From the NCBI GenBank assembly GCA_001724995.1, contig MEFD01000023.1:1-64000 (forward strand): a stretch of 64,000 bases of DNA, read 5' to 3'. The position numbers were made by a program, and so were the translations under genes. Of the stretch, positions 52,814-60,263 are shown one piece after another. Numbering within the stretch: position 1 is the first letter of the stretch; the number at the start of each line of letters is the position of its first letter. Origin of the DNA: Rubrivivax sp. SCN 71-131 (GTDB taxonomy: Bacteria > Pseudomonadota > Gammaproteobacteria > Burkholderiales > Burkholderiaceae_C). The notes under the pieces are model-generated. The model was given only the letters and a program-made list of their open reading frames with translations. It did not search any database and had not been told where the DNA came from.

Positions 52814-54232
52814 ATGACCCACGACACCCGCTACGCCTTTCGCGACCACCGCCTCTTCGAGACGCCGCACGCCGGCGCCGAAGGCACGCTGCTCTTCGGC
52901 GCCGACGACGCCAGCCTCTTCACCATCGACGACATGACGCGCGCGGTGCTCGCGCGCTGGCGCGACGAGCCGGCGATCGACCTGGCCAGCGTGCCCGAGG
53001 CCGACCGCGAGGTGCTGCAGGCGCTGCACGACGCGCGCCTGCTGGTGCCCGCGGAGCACCAGCGGCCGCCGGCGCGCGCCCCCTACGACCCCGCACGGAT
53101 CCCGCTGGGCACGCTGGTGCTCGAGGCCGCGCAGGCGTGCAACCTGCGCTGCACCTATTGCTACGCCGGCGGCGGCTCCTACGGCGGCGCGGCGCGGCTG
53201 ATGGATCCGGAGCTCTCGCGCCGCGCGGCGCGCTACCTCGTCGAGTCCTCGGGCGAACGCGAGAACGTCACGCTCGTGCTCTTCGGCGGCGAGCCGCTGC
53301 TGAACCTGCCGGCGATCGAGGCCGCGGTCGTCGAGGCCGAGACGGCCGCGCGCGAACGCGGCAAGACGGTGACGGTGTCGATGACCACCAACGGCACGCG
53401 CTTCACGCCCGAGGTGCTGGCCTTCCTGCGCGCGCACCCGATCTCGCTCTCGCTGAGCATCGACGGCCCGCCCGACCTGCACGACGCCAACCGGCGCTTC
53501 GCCGGCAGCGGCGCTGGCACCTACGAGGCGATCATGGCCGGTCTGGCCGAGCTGCGCGAGCACCTGCAGCGCCCGCCGGCGGCGCGCGTGACGCTCACCC
53601 CCGAGCAGTGGCAGCGCGCGCCCGAGGTCTTCGATCACGTCGCCGCGATGGGCTTTCTGGAGGTCGGCATCGCGCCGGTGAGCCCGGTGAACGCGAAGAT
53701 GCTGCCGACGCCCGAGCAGGAGCGCACGCTGCTGGAGGGCTTCGCGCAGATCGCCGCGCGCTTCGCGCAGAAGGCCGTGGTGGGCGAACTGCTGCCCTTC
53801 TCCAACCTGCTGGACGTGCTCGCCCGGCTGCACGTCGGCCAGGTGAAGGACGTGGCCTGCGGCGCCGGCCTGGGCTACCTGGCGATCGACAGCGAAGGCC
53901 GCTTCTACCTTTGCCACCGCATGGCGGGCATGGACCACTTCCGCGTCGGTGACATCGACCACGGCATCGACCACGCCGGCATCGCCGAGCGCCTAGCCGA
54001 GCAGGCGGCGCCACGCCAGGACGCCTGCAGCCGCTGCTGGGCGCGCAGCCTGTGCGCCGGCGGCTGCCACCACGACAACCACATCCGCGAGAAGGACCTC
54101 GGCCTGCAGCCGGGGGGCATGTGCGACTTCATCCGCGGCTGGCTCGAGATCTGCATCCGCGCCTACGCGCAGGTGCGCCGCGAGGCCGACGAGCGGCTGC
54201 TCGCCTTCCTCGCGCGGCGTGCCCAGGGCTGA
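52814..54232 (+). CDS. qhpD: Radical SAM peptide maturase QhpD (thioether-forming)
   Basis: The 472-residue protein has CNLRCTYC (Cys about 109, 113, 116) for the radical SAM [4Fe-4S] cluster, GGEP, and a C-terminal SPASM-type cysteine-rich region (CGAGLGY, FYLCHRMAG, CSRCWARSLCAGGCHHD, GGMCDF). QhpD is known to form the Cys-to-Asp/Glu thioether cross-links inside the gamma subunit in the cytosol. GGAGGG lies before the ATG. It is 25 bp after qhpA and immediately upstream of its substrate gene qhpC. Confidence 0.94.
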   Translation: MTHDTRYAFRDHRLFETPHAGAEGTLLFGADDASLFTIDDMTRAVLARWRDEPAIDLASVPEADREVLQALHDARLLVPAEHQRPPARAPYDPARIPLGTLVLEAAQACNLRCTYCYAGGGSYGGAARLMDPELSRRAARYLVESSGERENVTLVLFGGEPLLNLPAIEAAVVEAETAARERGKTVTVSMTTNGTRFTPEVLAFLRAHPISLSLSIDGPPDLHDANRRFAGSGAGTYEAIMAGLAELREHLQRPPAARVTLTPEQWQRAPEVFDHVAAMGFLEVGIAPVSPVNAKMLPTPEQERTLLEGFAQIAARFAQKAVVGELLPFSNLLDVLARLHVGQVKDVACGAGLGYLAIDSEGRFYLCHRMAGMDHFRVGDIDHGIDHAGIAERLAEQAAPRQDACSRCWARSLCAGGCHHDNHIREKDLGLQPGGMCDFIRGWLEICIRAYAQVRREADERLLAFLARRAQG

Positions 54233-54245
54233 CAAGGAGATGGTC

Positions 54246-54569
54246 ATGAAGAGGAAACCGATCGAGGCGCTCAACGAGAAGGCCCGCGCCATCGAGCGCC
54301 TGGCCGAGGACGAAAGGCAGACGGCGCAGGCGCTGTCCATCCCGCGCATGCCGCAGGGCTGCAACACGATCTTCGACACCGGCTGGGAGACCAACCCGCG
54401 GCCGACCTACCCGATCGGCAATTGCCAGTCCTCGGCGCGCGACTTCCACGGCTGCGTCGGTGACTGCTGGTGGCCGGCCCAGGCGCCGGACGGGCTGACC
54501 AACCACAAGGACTTCGACGCCGCCTGCCCGAACATCGCGCGCGACTGGCGCAAGCTGAAGTACGACTAG
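54246..54569 (+). CDS. qhpC: Quinohemoprotein amine dehydrogenase gamma subunit precursor (CTQ bearer)
   Basis: The 107-residue precursor has a charged leader of about 30 residues and a Cys-rich body. Spacing of the cross-link residues matches the known family exactly: C39/E48 (+9), C60/D66 (+6), C70/W76 (+6, the cysteine tryptophylquinone) and C74/D82 (+8), within GCVGDCWWPAQAPD. An extra Cys lies at 94. The leader is removed by the protease QhpE and the peptide is exported folded without a Sec signal. ATG 54246 is used; ATG 54240 is possible. Confidence 0.95.
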   Translation: MKRKPIEALNEKARAIERLAEDERQTAQALSIPRMPQGCNTIFDTGWETNPRPTYPIGNCQSSARDFHGCVGDCWWPAQAPDGLTNHKDFDAACPNIARDWRKLKYD

Positions 54570-54578
54570 GAGCCCGCC

Positions 54579-55631
54579 ATGCGCTGCACCCGCTTCTCCC
54601 TCCTCGACGGCAGCAGGCACCTGCTGCGCGCCGCAGCCTTCGCGCTGCTGGCGCTGCTGGCCGGCACCTGGGCCACGGCGGCCGACGCGCAGCCGCGTGA
54701 CCGCTTCTACTACCTCGGCTACCAGATGATCCAGGTGGTCGACGGCGAGACCGACAGCATCGTCGCCGACATCCCGCTGCAGGGCTTCGTGCGCGAGGTC
54801 GATCTCAGCGCCGATCGCCGCTTCCTCTACGTTGCCGCCAGCCGCCACCTCGTGCACAAGCTGGACCTGGATACGCACCGCATCGTCTCGACGATCGACC
54901 TCAACCGCGACGGCTGGGAGCGCTTCATGTACGGCTTCGCGCTCGACCCCGACGGCAGGACCGCCTGGGGCGCGCTGATCTCGCGCAGCACGAAGGACGG
55001 CGAGCCGGTGATCGGCAAGCCGGTGGTGGCGCAGTTCGACCTCGCCGACGGACGCATCCTGCGCAGCGTCGAGGTGCCCTGGGGCGTGGGCCACCTCGTG
55101 CGCGTGAAGGGCGGACGCCTCTACGCCGTCGGCCAGGACGTCTTCAAGATCGACACCAACGGCCCCGAGCCGCGGCTGGTCGAGACCGTGCCGATGTTCG
55201 ACAAGGGCATGAACATCCTGCCCTTCTGGGAGTACCCGTGGGAGAACGGCGACCAGATGGTCGCCGCCTACTACACGCCGACCGCGATGGGCCTGCTGGT
55301 GATCGACCAGAACAGCGGCGAGGTGCGCGAGGACGTGTTCAAGGGCGACCCGGTGATGGCGTACTCGGTCATCCTCTCGCCCGATCGCAAGACCGGCTAC
55401 GCGGTGATGGACGACATCAGCGTGCTCGACATGGACAAGCGCGTGGTGACGAAGTCGGTGCCGCTGGCCGAGGGCACGTCGTACGGCGTCAACATCTCGA
55501 GCGATGGCCGCAAGCTCTACGTCGGCGCCGGCGGCGCCACGCTGACCGTCTACGACGCGCAGTCGCTGCGTCCGCTGAAGGTGCTGCACATGGCCACCGA
55601 CGGCATGGACGTGCGCCGCATCACGCGCTGA
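54579..55631 (+). CDS. qhpB: Quinohemoprotein amine dehydrogenase beta subunit
   Basis: The 350-residue exported protein has a signal peptide (AAAFALLALLAGTWATAADA) and a seven-blade YVTN-type propeller (REVDLSADRRFLYVAASRHLVHKLDLDTHRIV; YSVILSPDRKTGYAVMDDISVLDMD; GVNISSDGRKLYVGAGGATLTVYDAQ). The beta subunit forms the wall of the active site over the gamma-subunit quinone in the periplasm. It is 9 bp after qhpC. Confidence 0.94.
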   Translation: MRCTRFSLLDGSRHLLRAAAFALLALLAGTWATAADAQPRDRFYYLGYQMIQVVDGETDSIVADIPLQGFVREVDLSADRRFLYVAASRHLVHKLDLDTHRIVSTIDLNRDGWERFMYGFALDPDGRTAWGALISRSTKDGEPVIGKPVVAQFDLADGRILRSVEVPWGVGHLVRVKGGRLYAVGQDVFKIDTNGPEPRLVETVPMFDKGMNILPFWEYPWENGDQMVAAYYTPTAMGLLVIDQNSGEVREDVFKGDPVMAYSVILSPDRKTGYAVMDDISVLDMDKRVVTKSVPLAEGTSYGVNISSDGRKLYVGAGGATLTVYDAQSLRPLKVLHMATDGMDVRRITR

Positions 55632-55673
55632 CGGGCGAAGGGCCGGCGCGGCAGGCGACGACGAGGCGAGCGG

Positions 55674-56501
55674 GTGGAATACGGCCTGCGCCTGACGCGC
55701 GGCAACGCGCTGCCCACCGACCCGCGCGCGGCCTGCCCCGAGCCCTGGCGCGAACTGCTGCCGCCGGGGCCGGCGGTGGCGCTGTACTTCGGCTCCGAGT
55801 TCTGCGAGGACCGGCTGCCCACGCTGGCCGAGGCGCTGGCCAGCTGCGAGCTCGCCGACACGCACGAACTCGAGCCCACGCTGCTCACCCCGCTGGCCAC
55901 CCCCGAGGCGCTGCAACGCGTGCAGTTGCTGCTGGAGGCGCTGCGCGCCGCGGGCCGGCGGCCTGCCGTGGTGTTCAACGACTGGGGCGTGCTGGGCCTG
56001 CTGCGCGAGCGCTGCCCCGAGCTGCCGCGGCGCGCGGGGCGGCTCATGAACCGCTCGCTGCGCGACCCGCGCGCCTACCGCGACGCCCCCGACGGCCGCG
56101 CCACGCACCAGGGCTCGCGCTTCGCGCGCATGCGGCGCTTCCTGGCCGATGCGGGGGTGGCGGCCATCGAGAGCGACGCCGACCTCGACGGCGGCTTCCT
56201 CGGCGACGGCGCGGAGGCCCTGCAGCGCACGCTGCACCTGCCCTACACCTTCGCCGCGTCGGGCCGCAACTGCCCGCTCAAGGCGCTGCTCTACCGCGAG
56301 GACAAGGGCTTCTCCAAGGCAATCGCCGAGCGCTGCACCGCGCCCTGCCGCAGCGGCCCGCTGCCGGCTCCGCGCGCGGACACGCCGGTGCCGCAATGGC
56401 GCGCCGGCAACACGCTCTTCTTCGAGGTGCCGCCCACCGCCCTGAGCGGCTTCCTCGCCCATGCCGATCGGGTCGTCCTGCACGAGGAGGCCACGCCGTG
56501 A
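55674..56501 (+). CDS. U32-family UbiV-like protein in the qhp operon
   Basis: The 275-residue protein has no signal and a U32/UbiV-type TIM-barrel-like pattern (PAVALYFGSEFCEDRLPTLAEALA; RRPAVVFNDWGVLGLL; LPYTFAASGRNCPLKALL). Cysteines at about 44, 200, 221 and 225 (the last two as CTAPC) recall the UbiV [4Fe-4S] set, an early Cys plus a C-terminal trio ending CxxxC. UbiV and UbiU hydroxylate ubiquinone precursors without O2. It starts with GTG and overlaps the following U32 gene by GTGA. A role in CTQ biogenesis is my inference. Confidence 0.75.
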   Translation: MEYGLRLTRGNALPTDPRAACPEPWRELLPPGPAVALYFGSEFCEDRLPTLAEALASCELADTHELEPTLLTPLATPEALQRVQLLLEALRAAGRRPAVVFNDWGVLGLLRERCPELPRRAGRLMNRSLRDPRAYRDAPDGRATHQGSRFARMRRFLADAGVAAIESDADLDGGFLGDGAEALQRTLHLPYTFAASGRNCPLKALLYREDKGFSKAIAERCTAPCRSGPLPAPRADTPVPQWRAGNTLFFEVPPTALSGFLAHADRVVLHEEATP

Positions 56502-57499
56502 AGATCCTCGCCCCGCTGCGCGACGCCGCCGAAGTGCAGCCGCTGCTGGAAGCCGGCGCCGACGAGTTCTACTGCGGCCTCACCCCGCCGGGCTGGGAGG
56601 AGACCTTCGGCAACGCCTGGGCCAATCGGCGCAACGCGCGTTCGGCCGGCGTCGGCAGCCTGGCCGACATGCGCCGCATCGTCGAGCTGGCGCAGGGCCG
56701 GCCGGTGTTCGCGACGCTCAATTCGCCCTCCTACCCGGCGGGCGCGGTGCCGCGCCTGGTCGAGTTCGGCCGCACCCTGCTGGGCGAAGTCGGCGTGAGC
56801 GCGCTCGTCGTCGCCGAGATGGAGCTGATGCTGGCTCTCGTCGACGAGGGGCTGGCGCCGCGCCTGCACGTCTCGAGCCTGGCGAGCTGCCGCAACCCGG
56901 GGGCGGCGGCCTTCTACCGCGACCTAGGGGTGGCGCGCATCGTGCTGCCGCGGCACATGACGCTCTCCGAGATCGAGGCCACCGCGATCCCCGGCCTCGA
57001 GTTCGAGACCTTCATCCTCAACGACGGCTGCGTGTTCGAGGAAGGCCTGTGCGCCACCACGCATGCCCTGGGCACCTACTGCATGCACGACCGCGTCGGC
57101 GGCAAGTACGTGCAGCTCGACGAGCGCTACGAGTTCTGGCGCTGGCTGCAGAACAACAGCGGCTGCCAGACCAGCCGCGGCTTCACCCTCGGGCCCTGCG
57201 GCCTGTGCGCGCTGCCGCGGCTGGCGCGCACCGGGGTCGCGAGCCTGAAGGTCGTCGGGCGCGAGGCCTCGCTGGCGCGCAAGGCGGCGTCGGTGCGCCT
57301 GGCCGCCGCCGCGCTCTCGCGCGCGCGCGAGAGCGGCCGGCCCGAGGACATCCGCTCCCGCGTCATCGAGCTGCGCGGCGCGCCCGAGCTCTGCCAGGGC
57401 GCGCACCTGTGCTACTACCCGGACGTCTGGGGCGAGGCGAAGGACGAGCCGGCCGCGTCGAGCGGCACCGCACGCGCCATCGACGCCACGCCGTGCTGA
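56498..57499 (+). CDS. U32-family UbiU-like protein in the qhp operon
   Basis: The 333-residue protein begins MKILAPLRDAAEVQPLLEAGADEFYCGL, the classic U32 start. The core reads HVSSLASCRNP and FETFILNDGCVFEEGLC. Cysteines at about 178 and 185 (C-x6-C as in UbiU), 195, 223, 234 and 237 could bind an iron-sulfur cluster. Despite the peptidase name, studied U32 members (UbiU/V, RlhA, TrhP) are hydroxylation proteins. It starts with GTG overlapping the upstream gene by 4 nt and overlaps the ABC gene downstream. It is probably the partner of the upstream U32 protein. Confidence 0.8.
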   Translation: MKILAPLRDAAEVQPLLEAGADEFYCGLTPPGWEETFGNAWANRRNARSAGVGSLADMRRIVELAQGRPVFATLNSPSYPAGAVPRLVEFGRTLLGEVGVSALVVAEMELMLALVDEGLAPRLHVSSLASCRNPGAAAFYRDLGVARIVLPRHMTLSEIEATAIPGLEFETFILNDGCVFEEGLCATTHALGTYCMHDRVGGKYVQLDERYEFWRWLQNNSGCQTSRGFTLGPCGLCALPRLARTGVASLKVVGREASLARKAASVRLAAAALSRARESGRPEDIRSRVIELRGAPELCQGAHLCYYPDVWGEAKDEPAASSGTARAIDATPC

Positions 57500-59220
57500 A
57501 GACGCTGGCGCGCTTTGCGCAGCACCTCGCCGGGCGGCGCCCGGTGCTGGCGCTGCTGTTCGCGCTCGGCCTGGTCGGCGCGGCGGTGTCGCTGGCCACG
57601 CCGCTGCTGGGCAAGGCCTTCATCGACGCCGTCGCCACGCGCGGCGACTACGCCATCATCCCGGCGATCGCCGCGGCCCTCGTCGGCCTTGCGCTGCTGG
57701 ACCTGCTGCTGGCCGTCGTATCGCAGCGCCTGCACGCGCGGCTCTCCGCCGACGTGCTCGCGGCACTGCGCGCGATGCTCTTCGCACGCTGTGCGAACGG
57801 GCCGCTCGAGGCCATCGAGCCGATCCGCCACGGCGACCTGCTGACGCGCTTCGGCACCGATCTGCCGCGCATCCAGACGCTGCTCGTCGACGGGCTGCTG
57901 GGCGCGCTGCAAAGCCTGCTCTTCCTCGCCGTCGCGGCGGCGATCACCTTCACGCTCTCGCCGCTGCTGGCGCTGTGGAGCTTCCTCGGCCTGGCGCTTG
58001 CGCTGGCGGCGACCACCGCCTTCCGGCGGCCGATGGAAGGGCGCGCCGAGCGCGTGCGCGAGGCCATGAGCGCGCTCTCGCACTTCCTCGCGGAGCGCCT
58101 GGCCGCGCTGCGCGCGATGCGCCTGCACCGCAGCGCCGAGGAGGAGCTCCAGCGCCTGACACAGGCCAACGCCCGCCTCACGCACGAGGTCGTCGGCATG
58201 CAGCAGCTGGACGCGCTCTCCAGCGGCGTGCCCGGGCTGCTGCTGACGCTGTCGCTGGCCTGGATCTATCTCATCGGCGGGCGGCTGCTCGAGGCGGGAA
58301 CGATCAGCCTGGGCACGTTCGTCGCCTTCGTGCTCTACCAGGGGCGGCTGTTCGCGCCCGCGCAGGGCCTGCTCGGCCTCGTGCGCAACCTGCAGACGGC
58401 GCGCGTGAGCATCGATCGCGTGGTCGAGCTGCTGGACGACGAAGCCATGGCGGCGACGGCAGCCATCACCCCGCCCGCAGCACAACCCACGCCTGCAGCC
58501 AGGTCGCAGCAGGCCGCGAACGTCGCCGCGCCGGTCCCGGCGATCGAATGCGAAGGCGTGGATTTCGCCTACCCCGGCAAGCCGGCGCTGCTGCGCGGCC
58601 TGGGCCTCGTCATGCAGCCGGGCGAGCGCGTCGCGCTCGCCGGCGCCTCGGGCGCGGGCAAGTCGACCCTCGTGCAACTGCTCTTCGGCCTGCGCACGCC
58701 CGCCGCCGGCCGCGTGCGCGTCGAAGGCCAGCCTGCCGGCCGCGCAGGCGAGGCCCTCGGCTACGCTGGCGCCGAGCCCTTTCTGATGCACGCCAGCGTC
58801 GAGGAGAACCTGCGCTACGGCAACCCGGGCGCCCGTCGGGACGCGCTGGAGCGCGCCGTGCGGCTGGCCGAGGCCGACGCCTTCATCGACGCACTTCCAC
58901 AGGGCATGGCCACGCTGATCGGCGGGCGCGGCCTGGCGCTCTCCGACGGCCAGCGGCAGCGCCTCGGGCTGGCGCGGCTGTTCCTGCGCGACCCGCGCAT
59001 CCTGGTGCTCGACGAGGCCTTCTCGGCGCTGGACCTGCAGACCGAGGAGCGCGTGCGCGCCAAGCTCTGGCAGGCCTTCGCCGGGCGCAGCGTCATCATC
59101 ATCTCGCACCGCGCCGTCGGCCTGGACGAATTCGACCGCGTGCTCGTGCTTCGCGACGGCCGCCTCGAAGCCGCTGCGCCGGGCGAGGCACGCCAGCGGC
59201 CGGCCGCGGCGGCGCGATGA
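57493..59220 (+). CDS. qhpF: ABC transporter (fused membrane and ATPase domains), QhpF
   Basis: The 575-residue half-transporter has six helices in the first 300 residues, a Pro/Ala-rich linker (TPPAAQPTPAARSQ), then the nucleotide-binding domain: Walker A GASGAGKST, signature LSDGQRQRLGLARLF (Asp in place of the usual Gly), Walker B ILVLDEAFSALD and the switch His in IIISHRAVG. QhpF exports the cross-linked QhpC from the cytosol. GTG start overlaps the upstream stop by 7 nt, so it is coupled to the U32 pair. Confidence 0.9.
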   Translation: MLKTLARFAQHLAGRRPVLALLFALGLVGAAVSLATPLLGKAFIDAVATRGDYAIIPAIAAALVGLALLDLLLAVVSQRLHARLSADVLAALRAMLFARCANGPLEAIEPIRHGDLLTRFGTDLPRIQTLLVDGLLGALQSLLFLAVAAAITFTLSPLLALWSFLGLALALAATTAFRRPMEGRAERVREAMSALSHFLAERLAALRAMRLHRSAEEELQRLTQANARLTHEVVGMQQLDALSSGVPGLLLTLSLAWIYLIGGRLLEAGTISLGTFVAFVLYQGRLFAPAQGLLGLVRNLQTARVSIDRVVELLDDEAMAATAAITPPAAQPTPAARSQQAANVAAPVPAIECEGVDFAYPGKPALLRGLGLVMQPGERVALAGASGAGKSTLVQLLFGLRTPAAGRVRVEGQPAGRAGEALGYAGAEPFLMHASVEENLRYGNPGARRDALERAVRLAEADAFIDALPQGMATLIGGRGLALSDGQRQRLGLARLFLRDPRILVLDEAFSALDLQTEERVRAKLWQAFAGRSVIIISHRAVGLDEFDRVLVLRDGRLEAAAPGEARQRPAAAAR

Positions 59221-59867
59221 AGGGCGATCTCGGAGCGGCGATGGCGCTGCGCATCGGCATCGTCGACACCGGCGTCAACCCCTGGCACTCGCACGTGCGC
59301 GGCGCCGTCGACGGCTGCCGCATCTTCGTCGACGCGCAAGGACGCATCGACGAGGACGACGACTTCCGCGATCCGATCGGCCACGGCACGGCCGTCGCCG
59401 GCCTCGTGCGCGAGGCCTTTCCCGAGGCCGAGATCTATGCCGTGCGCGTCTTCGACGAGCGCGACACGACCTACCCCTCGCTCGTCGCGCGCGGCCTGCT
59501 GCGCGCGGCGGCGCAGGGCTGCAGCCACATCAACCTGAGCCTGGCCGTGCCGGCGGGCGCCGGCACGCGGCTGCTGCAAGAAGCCTGTGCCGCGGCCATC
59601 GAGGCCGGCTGCGTGCTCGTGGCACCGCTGCACCCCGCGTGGCCGGACGCGCTGCCGGCCGCGCTGCCCGGCGTGTACGCCGCGCGCGCCGACGACACGC
59701 TCGGCCCCGGCGAAGTCCGCCGCGAGGGGCCGCGGCGCCTCTGCGCCCCCGACCGCCCGCGCGAACTCGCGCTTGCCGTTCCCCGCAGCAACCTGCGCGG
59801 CCCCTCGTTCGCCTGCACGCGGGTGCTGCTGCACCTGGCGCGGGAGCAGTTGTCCGGACAAGGCTGA
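59217..59867 (+). CDS. qhpE: Subtilisin-like serine protease QhpE
   Basis: The compact 216-residue S8 protease has the catalytic Asp in IVDTGVN (about residue 17), His in GHGTAVAGL (about 56) and Ser in RGPSFACT (about 197), with Pro instead of Thr before the Ser. No signal peptide or prodomain. In Paracoccus QhpE removes the QhpC leader after cross-linking in the cytosol. ATGA overlap with qhpF. Last gene of the operon, followed by an 11-nt C tract. Confidence 0.9.
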   Translation: MKGDLGAAMALRIGIVDTGVNPWHSHVRGAVDGCRIFVDAQGRIDEDDDFRDPIGHGTAVAGLVREAFPEAEIYAVRVFDERDTTYPSLVARGLLRAAAQGCSHINLSLAVPAGAGTRLLQEACAAAIEAGCVLVAPLHPAWPDALPAALPGVYAARADDTLGPGEVRREGPRRLCAPDRPRELALAVPRSNLRGPSFACTRVLLHLAREQLSGQG

Positions 59868-59872
59868 GCCTG

Positions 59873-59883
59873 CCCCCCCCCCC
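59873..59883 (+). repeat. Eleven-base C homopolymer after qhpE
   Basis: A run of 11 C residues begins 6 bp after the qhpE stop. It is outside the gene, so slippage would not change a protein, but it is a likely place for a sequencing length error. Confidence 0.85.
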
Positions 59884-59972
59884 GCACGGGCGTCCGCGAA
59901 AGCGTTCGTGCAGCGCTTCCCGTCTTGACGCGCGACAATCGGCTGAGCTTCACCACCCTGCGCGGGGATCCC

Positions 59973-60191
59973 ATGCCGATCTACGAATACCAGTGCGAGG
60001 ACTGCGGCAGCGAGTTCGAGCTGCTCGTGCGCTCCGAGACCCCGCTCGTCTGCCCGACCTGCGATTCCACCCACCTCGAAAAGCAACTCTCGGTCTTCGC
60101 CACCGCCGACGCGTCGCCGGCTCCGGCACCCTTCGCGCCCTGCGGCAGCTGTGGCAATCCCGGTGGGCCGGGGGCGTGCGGGATGCAGTGA
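59973..60191 (+). CDS. FmdB-family zinc-ribbon protein
   Basis: The 72-residue protein starts MPIYEYQCEDCGSEFELL with the second pair LVCPTCDSTHLEKQLS, a zinc ribbon of the FmdB/CxxC_CXXC type. The role is unclear; FmdB was named as a regulator of formamidase expression. The C-terminus has a further CGSCGN motif. The preceding in-frame codons are not conserved, and MPIYEY is the family start. Confidence 0.9.
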   Translation: MPIYEYQCEDCGSEFELLVRSETPLVCPTCDSTHLEKQLSVFATADASPAPAPFAPCGSCGNPGGPGACGMQ

Positions 60192-60221
60192 TCCCACGGG
60201 ACGGAGCCACCCTCAGCCCAA

Positions 60222-60246
60222 CCCTCTCCCGCCAGGCGGGAGAGGG
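60222..60246. repeat. REP-like inverted repeat / possible terminator
   Basis: CCCTCTCCCGCC and its perfect complement GGCGGGAGAGGG are separated by one base. Short hairpins of this CTCTCCC/GGGAGAG type are scattered between genes in many proteobacterial genomes. It lies between convergent fmdB-like and sugar dehydrogenase genes. Confidence 0.7.
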
Positions 60247-60263
60247 AGCGAGCCCGGCGCGCT

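Noticed and set aside
55238..56497. In-frame upstream extension of the second U32 gene across the first U32 gene and qhpB
   Set aside because: The upstream part is Arg/Ala shadow of real genes; the GTG at 56498 gives the exact U32 family N-terminus.
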